Source of the DNA: Lacibacter sp. H407
Lineage (GTDB): Bacteria; Bacteroidota; Bacteroidia; Chitinophagales; Chitinophagaceae
NCBI RefSeq assembly: GCF_037892605.1
Contig: NZ_JBBKTU010000001.1
Span: forward strand, 1,054,001-1,118,000
Length of the DNA: 64,000 bases
Reading direction: 5' to 3'
A model generated the notes under the pieces. That model was not told the DNA's origin. It did not search any database and saw nothing but the letters and a program-made list of their open reading frames with translations. The position numbers and the translations under genes are program-made. Of this stretch, positions 57,551 to 64,000 are shown one piece after another (the stretch's first letter is position 1; each line of letters begins with the position of its first letter).

Positions 57551-57633
57551 AGCTAATTTGAAAATTTGAGAATTTGAAAATTTGAAAATGATTTCAATAA
57601 CACATCAGCACATTTTCAAATGTTCAAATTATT
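57551..57633. repeat. TTTGAAAA-type direct repeats in actA-actB gap
   Basis: The gap contains several tandem copies of AATTTGAAAATTTGAGAATTTG-like octamers (TTTGAAAA, TTTGAGAA) and a further CATTTTCAAATGTTCAAATT. It is A+T-rich and low complexity. Function unknown; it may be slip-prone or a remnant of a dispersed repeat. Confidence 0.6.
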
Positions 57634-58870
57634 AGTAGTGACATTTTTGACATTCTGTACCACCGATCTTTTCAACGGTTACACTGTCCATTTTGCCATT
57701 CTTAATATCGTTGTGAAACTTCTCGTACATGCTGTAAAATCCATTTTCCTGGAACTTTACATTTGTTTCACGATGACAGTTGATACACCATCCCATGCTC
57801 AGATTGCTGAACTGGTACACTTCACCCATATTTTGAATTTCACCATGACAGGTTTGGCATTGTACCCCACCTGCTTTGGTATGTTGGGAGTGATTGAAGT
57901 AAACATGGTCAGGCAGGTTGTGGATTTTGATCCACTCGATCGGTTTGCCTTTTCCAGTGTATTTATTAGCAGCAGGATCCCAACCTGCAAAGTCGTATAG
58001 TTTTTGAATTTCCGCAGTACCGTTTACTTCTGTACCATCTTCACGGAACATTTTTTCACCGTTGTATTCATTGATGGCCATGTGACAGTTCATACAAACA
58101 TTCACACTTGGAATATTTGCATGCTTGCCTTCCATTGCACCACCGTGGCAATACAAACAGTTTACCTGGTTTATACCGGCGTGTACTTTATGTGAATAGT
58201 AGATCGGTTGTTCCGGTTGATAACTGGTTTGACGACCCAGTCCAATTGCACCTTGAATAGTAAAGTAACCGCCCACTAAAAACAACAGGATAATACCGGT
58301 AGCGATATAAGCTTTGTTTCTCCAGAAAGCAACCGGCTCACCACGTACCACACCATCTTTCTCGTCGGTTAATTTTTTCAGGTTGCTGTTGATCTGTAAT
58401 AAAATGAGAGCAACGATGGCCAATACCAAAGCAAGGATACCGAAGAGAAGTGAGTTATCTTCTGCCGGTTCGCCACCGCCAGGAGGTGGAGTTGGTGGAG
58501 TTGGGTCTTTGAAATTAATTATATAATCAGCTATAGCGTCAATTTCGGCTTCGGCTAAACTTGGGAAGCCTGTCATCAATACACCATTGTATTCTTTGAT
58601 CAAGTTGGCAGCGTATGCATCTGTTTTCGCATAGCCCGCTGGGTTTTTCACCCAAGCGTAGAGCTTTTTCCGATCACTCCAAGAGCCTCGTTCTTGAAAA
58701 CCTTTCAATGCCGGACCGGTCAATTTCTTACCAACGGCATGACAGCTGGCACAGTTTGTTTGAAACAGTGCTTTACCATCTTGTGCAAATGATTTATTAC
58801 CAATCAATAAGGAAATGAAAACCAGGCAGAGCGTGAACGACTGTCGGAGAAGTAATTTTGGTTGATTCAT
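57632..58870 (-). CDS. actA: Alternative complex III subunit ActA, multihaem cytochrome c with N-terminal monohaem domain
   Basis: A 412-residue protein with a signal peptide (after NKSFAQ), a monohaem cytochrome domain (NCASCHAVG, residues about 38-46), two hydrophobic helices (LLFGILALVLAIVALILLQI and AYIATGIILLFLVGGYFTI), then five more CxxCH motifs (CLYCH, CMNCH, CQTCH, CINCH, CQKCH). The pentahaem part is the usual ActA; the extra N-terminal haem domain gives six in all. It transfers electrons from the ActB clusters to the oxidase. It is the first gene of the operon. Confidence 0.95.
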   Translation of the reverse strand: MNQPKLLLRQSFTLCLVFISLLIGNKSFAQDGKALFQTNCASCHAVGKKLTGPALKGFQERGSWSDRKKLYAWVKNPAGYAKTDAYAANLIKEYNGVLMTGFPSLAEAEIDAIADYIINFKDPTPPTPPPGGGEPAEDNSLLFGILALVLAIVALILLQINSNLKKLTDEKDGVVRGEPVAFWRNKAYIATGIILLFLVGGYFTIQGAIGLGRQTSYQPEQPIYYSHKVHAGINQVNCLYCHGGAMEGKHANIPSVNVCMNCHMAINEYNGEKMFREDGTEVNGTAEIQKLYDFAGWDPAANKYTGKGKPIEWIKIHNLPDHVYFNHSQHTKAGGVQCQTCHGEIQNMGEVYQFSNLSMGWCINCHRETNVKFQENGFYSMYEKFHNDIKNGKMDSVTVEKIGGTECQKCHY

Positions 58871-59116
58871 AACGTTCTGGAACCGTATTGTGATTAGGAA
58901 GAATATCCTGTTATACAGGCTGCAAAAATAGGGGAGGATACTGACATAATATCCACAGTTTCAAAAAAAATTTTACTTAGTTGTGACTTGACAATGAACA
59001 TCTTGCCGAACAATTTGCTTTCAATTCATCCTGAAAATAATGGAAGGCTTTGTTCGATAAAGTTTTTTCGATGCCCGATTGTTGTTAAACAAAGTTTTTC
59101 CCCCGATTTTTGTTTG

Positions 59117-59413
59117 ATGTTTGAAAAGCTGCGAAATAAATGGAAAGTCGGTCCGTTGCAACTGGCGCTGATCCTTTGCACCTTTGCCATTGGCGGCAGC
59201 TTTACCGGTTACCTCGGCAAACGCATTATGCCGCTGTTTGGCATTGAAGCTCCCTGGATCTATATCCCCGTGTATATTTTATTGGTTACCCTTATCTGGC
59301 CGATGATGGTGCTGCTGATCAGTATCCCGTTTGGGCAATTCAAGTTTTTTACGGGCTATTTGAAGAAAATGGGGCAACGGATGGGGTTGAAATCCAAAAC
59401 ACCGGCCCCCTAA
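59117..59413 (+). CDS. Small two-helix membrane protein (DUF6787-like)
   Basis: About 98 residues from ATG 59117, chosen over a longer frame from 58988 because the family begins at FEKLRNKWKVG. Two helices are seen (QLALILCTFAIGGSFTGYLG and IPVYILLVTLIWPMMVLLISI). It then ends in a basic tail (GYLKKMGQRMGLKSKT). Function unknown. Its stop codon TAA and last codons lie inside a C-rich palindromic repeat (59404-59450), so the repeat may have set the C-terminus. Confidence 0.75.
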   Translation: MFEKLRNKWKVGPLQLALILCTFAIGGSFTGYLGKRIMPLFGIEAPWIYIPVYILLVTLIWPMMVLLISIPFGQFKFFTGYLKKMGQRMGLKSKTPAP

Positions 59414-59425
59414 CGCCCCCTCATT

Positions 59426-59440
59426 TCCCCCAAAGGGGGA
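59426..59440. repeat. TCCCCCAAAGGGGGA palindrome of C-rich dispersed repeat
   Basis: A perfect 6-bp-stem hairpin within the C-rich tract at 59404-59450 between convergent genes; it may also terminate transcription. Similar CCCC/GGGG hairpin at 54366-54377. Confidence 0.6.
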
Positions 59441-59519
59441 CTTTGCCACACACAAGGCCAGCTTATTTGAAGAACTTATAAAAGTTAGTCGTAAAAAGTG
59501 TTTGAAACGGAACAGACTC

Positions 59520-60428
59520 CTATTTTTCCAGCGCCACTTCCGCAGCCATATAGGCAAAGCTTCCCCATTGCGGTGCGGCAATTACACGCTGCAGAATATC
59601 TTTCCCTTCCGCTATTTTACCGATGCTCAGGAAATAACTCCCAAGTCCAAAACCAATGGTGGCGTTTGAAAGCGTGCCCGTAAGGTCTCTATCCAGAAAT
59701 TTTGTACGGACGGCCGCAGCATTCTGCTGTTCTTTATAGATCAGTAAGATGGTGAGGTAATCGGTGTTTTCGATCAATTCCATTTCCCGGTTAATCGTTT
59801 GCAACAACGCTTTCGCTGCTTTGTCTTTATCTAACTTCCGCAACGTAAGATAATACCAGTTGGCAGTGGCCACATACATATCTGGGTTATTGGAAACAGC
59901 GAGGCATTTTTTGTAAGCTGCTGCTGCTTTCTGATAATCCTTTGTGAGATAATACGCCAACCCTAAATGATACCAGATATTGGAATGCAAACTGCTCGTA
60001 GGAATATTCTTTGCATTGGGCATTCCATCGGGTTCCATTTCATCTTTTTTCCGTTTGATGAGCGACGCTGCCTGTTCAAAATCTGCAATGGCTTTCCTGT
60101 AACAACGGGTGGTTAAGTAACGATGGCCACGATGGCGATACATTCTTGCATCGTTTGGATGCGTTGCAATTCCCTGAGTGAAAATGGCAATGGCTTCATC
60201 GTAGCGGCCCATATAAGCAAGCCGCCTGCCATACCATATTATATTATCAGCATTGGAACCATCGGCTTCGTAGTTTGTTTTGGCTACTTGCAGATCGGCC
60301 TCCATTTTCTGCATAGCTGCTGCTGAAAAGCTGAGCGGCGGATAAGTCTTACCATTACAAATGACAGGCTGGGCTGAAAGGGTTTGTACAGAAAAGGACA
60401 GAAATAGAAACAGTATCAAGTTTTGCAT
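59520..60428 (-). CDS. Exported TPR repeat protein
   Basis: About 302 residues from ATG 60428, which gives a clean signal peptide (after TLSAQ); the longer start at 60494 adds 22 residues. TPR-like helices run from about residue 45 on: YGRRLAYMGRYDEAIAIFTQGIATHPNDAR, YRHRGHRYLTTRCYRKAIADFEQA, YHLGLAYYLTKDYQKAAAAYKKCL in outline. Function unknown; a periplasmic scaffold is likely. It converges on the small membrane protein gene. Confidence 0.85.
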   Translation of the reverse strand: MQNLILFLFLSFSVQTLSAQPVICNGKTYPPLSFSAAAMQKMEADLQVAKTNYEADGSNADNIIWYGRRLAYMGRYDEAIAIFTQGIATHPNDARMYRHRGHRYLTTRCYRKAIADFEQAASLIKRKKDEMEPDGMPNAKNIPTSSLHSNIWYHLGLAYYLTKDYQKAAAAYKKCLAVSNNPDMYVATANWYYLTLRKLDKDKAAKALLQTINREMELIENTDYLTILLIYKEQQNAAAVRTKFLDRDLTGTLSNATIGFGLGSYFLSIGKIAEGKDILQRVIAAPQWGSFAYMAAEVALEK

Positions 60429-60566
60429 GGGAGAGATGATGGGGTATGAAATTTTCAGGTGTAAGATAATAATTATACGCTTGATATGCGCCAAGCAACT
60501 GTTTCTGTTTGAACAGATACTAATTCACTAATTCTCAGAAGAAAGTTACAATTTTGCGGCTAACGG

Positions 60567-60607
60567 TGATGGTTCAGCCATCAATCGATCGGCCAACCGG
60601 AGCGGCC
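60567..60607 (+). promoter_or_regulatory. Possible structured 5' leader of purN
   Basis: TGATGG, loop TTCAG, CCATCA makes a perfect 6-bp hairpin (60567-60583), followed by GGCC...GGCC (60591-60607). They lie 21 bases before the purN start. No riboswitch class was recognised. Confidence 0.3.
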
Positions 60608-60627
60608 TGACTCAACCAACTATATAC

Positions 60628-61191
60628 ATGAAACAGATCGCCATTTTTGCATCGGGTGCAGGAAGCAATGCACGAAAGATCATTGAACATTTTCAGGATC
60701 ACACGAAAGTGAAGGTAGCCCTGATTGTTTGCAACAAACCGCATGCAGGTGTATTGTTGATCGCCGAAGAACATCATATTCCTACCCTGCTTCTAGACAA
60801 AGAACAATTCTTTCGTGGCAATGCCTATGTAGATGAACTGCAGGCAATCGCCATCGACTTTATTGTATTGGCTGGTTTTTTATGGAAAGTGCCGGCGGCA
60901 TTGATCCAGGCTTATCCGCAACAGATCGTCAACATTCATCCGGCCCTGTTACCAAAATATGGAGGCAAAGGCATGTATGGCCATTTTGTTCACGAAGCAG
61001 TAATTCAGAATAAAGAAACCGAAAGCGGCATCAGTATTCATTTGGTGGATGAGTTGTACGATCATGGCAAAGTTGTTTTTCAGGCAACCTGCAAAGTGCA
61101 GCCCGATGATACGCCTGATACATTAGCTGCACGCATTCATGAACTGGAACACCGGCATTATGCAACAGTGATCGAAGAATTGGTTTCGTAA
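60628..61191 (+). CDS. purN: Phosphoribosylglycinamide formyltransferase (GART)
   Basis: A 187-residue enzyme of purine synthesis that moves a formyl group from 10-formyltetrahydrofolate to GAR. The N-terminal FASGAGSNARKIIEHF binds phosphoribose, NIHPALLPKYGGKGMYG holds the catalytic Asn and His, and the late Asp lies in LVDELYDHG. Length is normal for PurN. It is monocistronic in appearance, with a possible structured leader and a T-rich stretch after it. No other purine genes lie nearby. Confidence 0.96.
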   Translation: MKQIAIFASGAGSNARKIIEHFQDHTKVKVALIVCNKPHAGVLLIAEEHHIPTLLLDKEQFFRGNAYVDELQAIAIDFIVLAGFLWKVPAALIQAYPQQIVNIHPALLPKYGGKGMYGHFVHEAVIQNKETESGISIHLVDELYDHGKVVFQATCKVQPDDTPDTLAARIHELEHRHYATVIEELVS

Positions 61192-61255
61192 AAGCTTCCT
61201 AAAATATCAGCAAGCTCCGCTTTTTTCAGTTTTAGCGATTATCATTGCAGCAGTT

Positions 61256-61993
61256 TTGAAAAAACTTACCCTTTATATCATTGTATTCTTTCTGGCAAAA
61301 AGCAGTGTTGCACAAATTCAACTCAGCGGCACCGTGTACGACAGTACCAAACGCAACCTCGTGATGGATGTGCAGGTGATCTGTACCTGCGGCACCATGA
61401 GTTTTACCGACAGTGCCGGCAACTATTCCATTTATGTAGGCGCCAAGGATTCTGTTTTCTTTTTCTTTAATAATCGTCCTACGCAAAAATTTTCTGTTGC
61501 ATCTATTCGTGATATGGCTGCGTTTGATATTTCCATTCAAATGCATGTGCCCGGCCGTTACAAACAGTTGAAAGAAATTATTGTGTATGGAAAAAACCGT
61601 CGACAGGATTCCATTGACAATCGTGTTCAATATGATAAGGTGTTCAATTTCGATAAAGGCGGGGTCCGTTTCTCCGGTTCCAATCCGGAAGCTGGCATGA
61701 GTGCCGGGATCGATCTGGATGCACTCATCAATGTGTTTCGTTTCCGCCGCAACAAAAGCATGGCCCGTTTCCAGGAACGTTTGATCCGTGAAGAACAAAA
61801 TAAATATGTGGATTATCGTTTTAATAAAACCATCATTCAACGATTGACGACCTTACAGGACGGACCATTGCTCGATGAATTTATCCGGCGTTACAAACCT
61901 GATTATGATATTCTGTCGCAGGTGATCGATATTGAATTGTTTCTCTACATTCAAACGGCGGCAAAAGAGTTTCAGAAAGAGAAGGGATTGTAG
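61256..61993 (+). CDS. Exported carboxypeptidase-regulatory-like domain protein
   Basis: A 245-residue protein with a signal peptide (after KSSVAQ) and a CarboxypepD_reg-like beta-sandwich (residues about 22-105: LSGTVYDSTKRNLVMDVQVI, TDSAGNYSIYVGAKDSVFF). The rest (about 105-245) is basic and helical with no recognised domain. The start is TTG at 61256; no in-frame ATG or GTG upstream fits the signal peptide, so TTG is preferred. It is common in Bacteroidota and its function is unknown. Confidence 0.85.
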   Translation: MKKLTLYIIVFFLAKSSVAQIQLSGTVYDSTKRNLVMDVQVICTCGTMSFTDSAGNYSIYVGAKDSVFFFFNNRPTQKFSVASIRDMAAFDISIQMHVPGRYKQLKEIIVYGKNRRQDSIDNRVQYDKVFNFDKGGVRFSGSNPEAGMSAGIDLDALINVFRFRRNKSMARFQERLIREEQNKYVDYRFNKTIIQRLTTLQDGPLLDEFIRRYKPDYDILSQVIDIELFLYIQTAAKEFQKEKGL

Positions 61994-62001
61994 AAGGCGA
62001 A

Positions 62002-62104
62002 CTGTGAGCGATGAGCTTGGTAAATGCAGTAGCACAGAGAACACGAAGTAATTTGTACAAAGAACACAAAGATGTTTTCTATTTCTCTGCAACTCTGCGT
62101 GAAG
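62002..62104. repeat. Dispersed repeat copy 2 and CACAGAGAACACGAAG-type element
   Basis: CTGTGAGCGATGAGCTTG at 62002-62019 matches the 52667-52684 repeat. It is followed by AGCACAGAGAACACGAAG and AAGAACACAAAGATG, and TCTCTGCAACTCTGCGTG, which are complementary-like halves of a widespread intergenic element. It lies between convergent genes. Confidence 0.5.
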
Positions 62105-62106
62105 CA

Positions 62107-62865
62107 TTATTCCTCTAATGGAACCGCTACAAAATAATAATTCAGCTTCAGGTAATACTGTTCTTCAAACAAAGTTTTTGTAAGCGCTGCTTCCTGTTTC
62201 AGATAATTCTTCAACAACGAAATGGTATAACCCAGCTCTGCAAAAAATGCAAAGAGTTCAGCAGGTGTTGTATCGTACACATCAGTACCACCTAATCCAC
62301 ATTCGAAGATGATGACCGGCCGGTCCCGTTTGATCAACGCTGTTGCACCTTTCAATACGCCCAACTCCGCTCCTTCCACATCGATCTTCATAAAATCGAT
62401 CTTCTTGTTTTGCTGCAACAGCACATCATCGAGTCTCGCTGTTTTTACTTCAATGGTTTCATCGGTTTCGTTGGTACGATCGTAGGTGCGTTTTTTAATA
62501 CCGCTATACGATGGGTTGCTGGTAACATGGTTGAAACTGCTGCTGCCGTTTGCATCACTCAATGCCAGATCGTATAACACAATATTTTTCTGTTGCTGAT
62601 ACTTGGTGCGAAGCGATTGATAAAAAACCGGCAATGGTTCAAACCCATAATGTGTACCGTTGGGCGATTGTTGCAACAGCACATCGAGTATATCGCCGGA
62701 ATGTGTACCTACATCAACCGTGTTACTGTTAGCAGTGCATACTTTCCGGATGATCTGTTTGGTCTGACTGTCGTACTGTTGATTTTTTGTCAACGCAACA
62801 GGCAGTTTTTTTACCAAACGTTTCAATCGCAATAAGATGCCGGTATTGAAAAACGTAACCATCAT
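62107..62865 (-). CDS. FkbM family SAM-dependent methyltransferase
   Basis: About 252 residues from ATG 62865; a longer frame to 63105 would run into the divergent gene and has no family similarity. SAM-binding motif: TVDVGTHSGDILDVLL; Methyltransf_21 motifs YGFEPLPVFYQSL and KIDVEGAELGVLKGA, and a later FECGLGG. FkbM-type enzymes methylate hydroxyls, often on polysaccharides or natural products. It shares an 86-base divergent promoter with a second methyltransferase. Confidence 0.9.
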   Translation of the reverse strand: MMVTFFNTGILLRLKRLVKKLPVALTKNQQYDSQTKQIIRKVCTANSNTVDVGTHSGDILDVLLQQSPNGTHYGFEPLPVFYQSLRTKYQQQKNIVLYDLALSDANGSSSFNHVTSNPSYSGIKKRTYDRTNETDETIEVKTARLDDVLLQQNKKIDFMKIDVEGAELGVLKGATALIKRDRPVIIFECGLGGTDVYDTTPAELFAFFAELGYTISLLKNYLKQEAALTKTLFEEQYYLKLNYYFVAVPLEE

Positions 62866-62951
62866 CAAGCGTAAAAGGTTTTCTTCATTGATCCAAAACA
62901 GCAAGATAACCTCTTTTACAGAGAAAGATTTACTTTGCTGTAAATTCAACC

Positions 62952-63791
62952 ATGCAGCAGCTGAAAAAAATATACAATGCGGTTTTTCGTCCGGCGAAAC
63001 TGGCGCTGCTTGATTATGCGATACAGCCATCACCCGTGTACAGCAAACAACAACCGCATGATGCCTTGTATAAACAGATCGCTGCAAATAATAACAGCTA
63101 TGCACAATTGCTGAAAACAGTATTACACTATCAGCAACAGTTCGTTGCTATTCCAATCAACGAAGGAACAGATCATACAGTTGCTTCGTGGAAGAATAGT
63201 TTTTTTCCCGGGCTTGATATGGTGATGCTGTACAGTTTGCTTACAACACTGCAACCAAAACGATATGTTGAGATCGGCAGCGGAACCAGCACAAAGATCG
63301 CTGCAAAAACAAAAGCCGAACAACAACTTTCGTTTTCCATTACCTGTATCGATCCATCACCACGCAAAGAAATTACAGCCGTTGCGAATGAATGGTTGAA
63401 CGTTCCGTTGCAACAGGTTCCGCTTTCGTTGTTTGAAAATTTAGAACCGAATGATGTGTTGTTCTTTGATGGTTCGCATCTGTTACATGCCAACAGCGAT
63501 GTGCAATGGTTTTTTCTGGAACTGCTGCCACGGTTGAAAAAAGGCGTTGTGGTACAGGTGCATGATATTTATTTACCGTACGATTATCCGCAAAACATGT
63601 GCGACCGATTTTATGCCGAGCAATATATGCTGGCTGCGATGTTGTTGAGTAATCCTGATCGTTACGAAATACTTGCACCGAATTTTTATATGAGTGAAGA
63701 TGCAGAACTGAATAAAATTTTAGAACCCTTGTGGAAAGAGTTACCAGAAGTGGAGAAGCATGGGGGATCGTTTTGGTGGAGGGTGAAGTGA
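62952..63791 (+). CDS. Class I SAM-dependent methyltransferase (Methyltransf_24)
   Basis: A 279-residue protein. The SAM site is PKRYVEIGSGTSTKIAA; ITCIDPSPRKE and NDVLFFDGSHLLHANSDVQWF supply the acidic and metal-type residues of the Methyltransf_24 family, and VVQVHDIYLPYDYP follows. Its target is unknown; such enzymes often act on sugars or secondary metabolites. It is divergent from the FkbM gene. Confidence 0.88.
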   Translation: MQQLKKIYNAVFRPAKLALLDYAIQPSPVYSKQQPHDALYKQIAANNNSYAQLLKTVLHYQQQFVAIPINEGTDHTVASWKNSFFPGLDMVMLYSLLTTLQPKRYVEIGSGTSTKIAAKTKAEQQLSFSITCIDPSPRKEITAVANEWLNVPLQQVPLSLFENLEPNDVLFFDGSHLLHANSDVQWFFLELLPRLKKGVVVQVHDIYLPYDYPQNMCDRFYAEQYMLAAMLLSNPDRYEILAPNFYMSEDAELNKILEPLWKELPEVEKHGGSFWWRVK

Positions 63792-63886
63792 GAAGTAAAT
63801 TAATGTTACAAATTTTGTCAAAGGGATTATTGTTTCGTAAACTAGCGGAAAAGACATTCAATTAAACATAAACGAAATACAGCCGA

Positions 63887-64000
63887 ATGAGTTTTTTAAA
63901 GAAATTTTTTGGTACAAAGGATGAACCGATAAAATCATACGATGACTTTTGGGCTTGGTTTGTAAAAAATGAAGCTGCCTTCTTTACTATAGTTAAAACT
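63887..64000 (+). CDS. Hypothetical protein, 5' fragment
   Basis: An ATG at 63887 opens a frame of 38 codons to the window edge, beginning MSFLKKFFGTKDEP with the later DDFWAWFVKNEAAFF. The Lys/Phe-rich start and a DDFWxWF-type pattern are seen in some hypothetical Bacteroidota proteins. The rest is outside the window, so no function can be given. Confidence 0.6.
   Translation, partial: MSFLKKFFGTKDEPIKSYDDFWAWFVKNEAAFFTIVKT

Noticed and set aside
62866-63105. 80-residue extension of the FkbM methyltransferase
   Set aside because: It overlaps the divergent methyltransferase coding region and has no similarity to the family.

Overview
The window looks like a chromosomal segment of a Bacteroidota bacterium, most likely in or near the Chitinophagaceae. 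The evidence is two SusC/SusD outer-membrane uptake pairs, a type IX secretion module (PorP/SprF-like protein, PorE-like OmpA lipoprotein-type scaffold, and a cargo adhesin with a type B sorting domain), the alternative complex III / cytochrome oxidase operon, weak ribosome binding sites and A+T-leaning intergenic DNA. The genus call is inference. No insertion sequence, prophage, CRISPR array, rRNA or ordinary decoding tRNA was seen.

Layout. 1-9.2 kb: a LacI-regulated uptake locus on the minus strand (SusC, SusD, then a CRTAC1-like VCBS/ASPIC lipoprotein cut by the window edge), with the LacI regulator divergent and a near-perfect 20-bp operator palindrome between them. 9.2-12.0 kb: O-antigen ligase-like protein, Wzz-like chain-length protein and an Lrp/AsnC regulator. 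12.17-12.58 kb: two tandem structured RNAs with complete tRNA-like acceptor, D, anticodon and T arms but an enormous, covarying variable arm and a non-standard anticodon loop; this is the most unusual item. 12.75-20.3 kb: HD hydrolase, an MFS/Npt-type transporter fused to HEAT repeats, a stand-alone cyclic-nucleotide-binding protein, a class III adenylate cyclase, a small seven-helix protein resembling membrane terpene cyclases, and an FAD oxidoreductase. 20.6-25.6 kb: TrmB, a DUF5522 protein, a cysteine-less alkyltransferase-like protein, and a large beta-propeller/amidohydrolase fusion. 25.9-35.1 kb: second SusCD pair, sugar MFS transporter, Tat-exported phosphoesterase, CHASE3-PAS histidine kinase. 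35.1-42.6 kb: type IX secretion module with a 14-repeat adhesin. 42.9-58.9 kb: the respiratory operon actABCDEF-ctaCD-ctaB-two subunit III genes-subunit IV, a strong terminator, then SCO and DUF420 assembly factors. 59-64 kb: small membrane protein, TPR protein, purN, a carboxypeptidase-regulatory-like protein, two divergent methyltransferases, and a gene fragment at the right edge.

How they work together. ActA-F oxidise quinol and pass electrons to the aa3-type oxidase, with CtaB making haem O and SCO/DUF420 helping copper-site assembly. The SusCD loci import oligomeric nutrients, one with a dedicated LacI switch and the other with a cytoplasmic-membrane sugar permease downstream. The PorP-like and PorE-like genes next to the adhesin suggest a dedicated secretion/anchoring set for that surface protein. 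The cyclase and cNMP-binding gene face each other and suggest a local cAMP circuit acting on the HEAT-repeat transporter.
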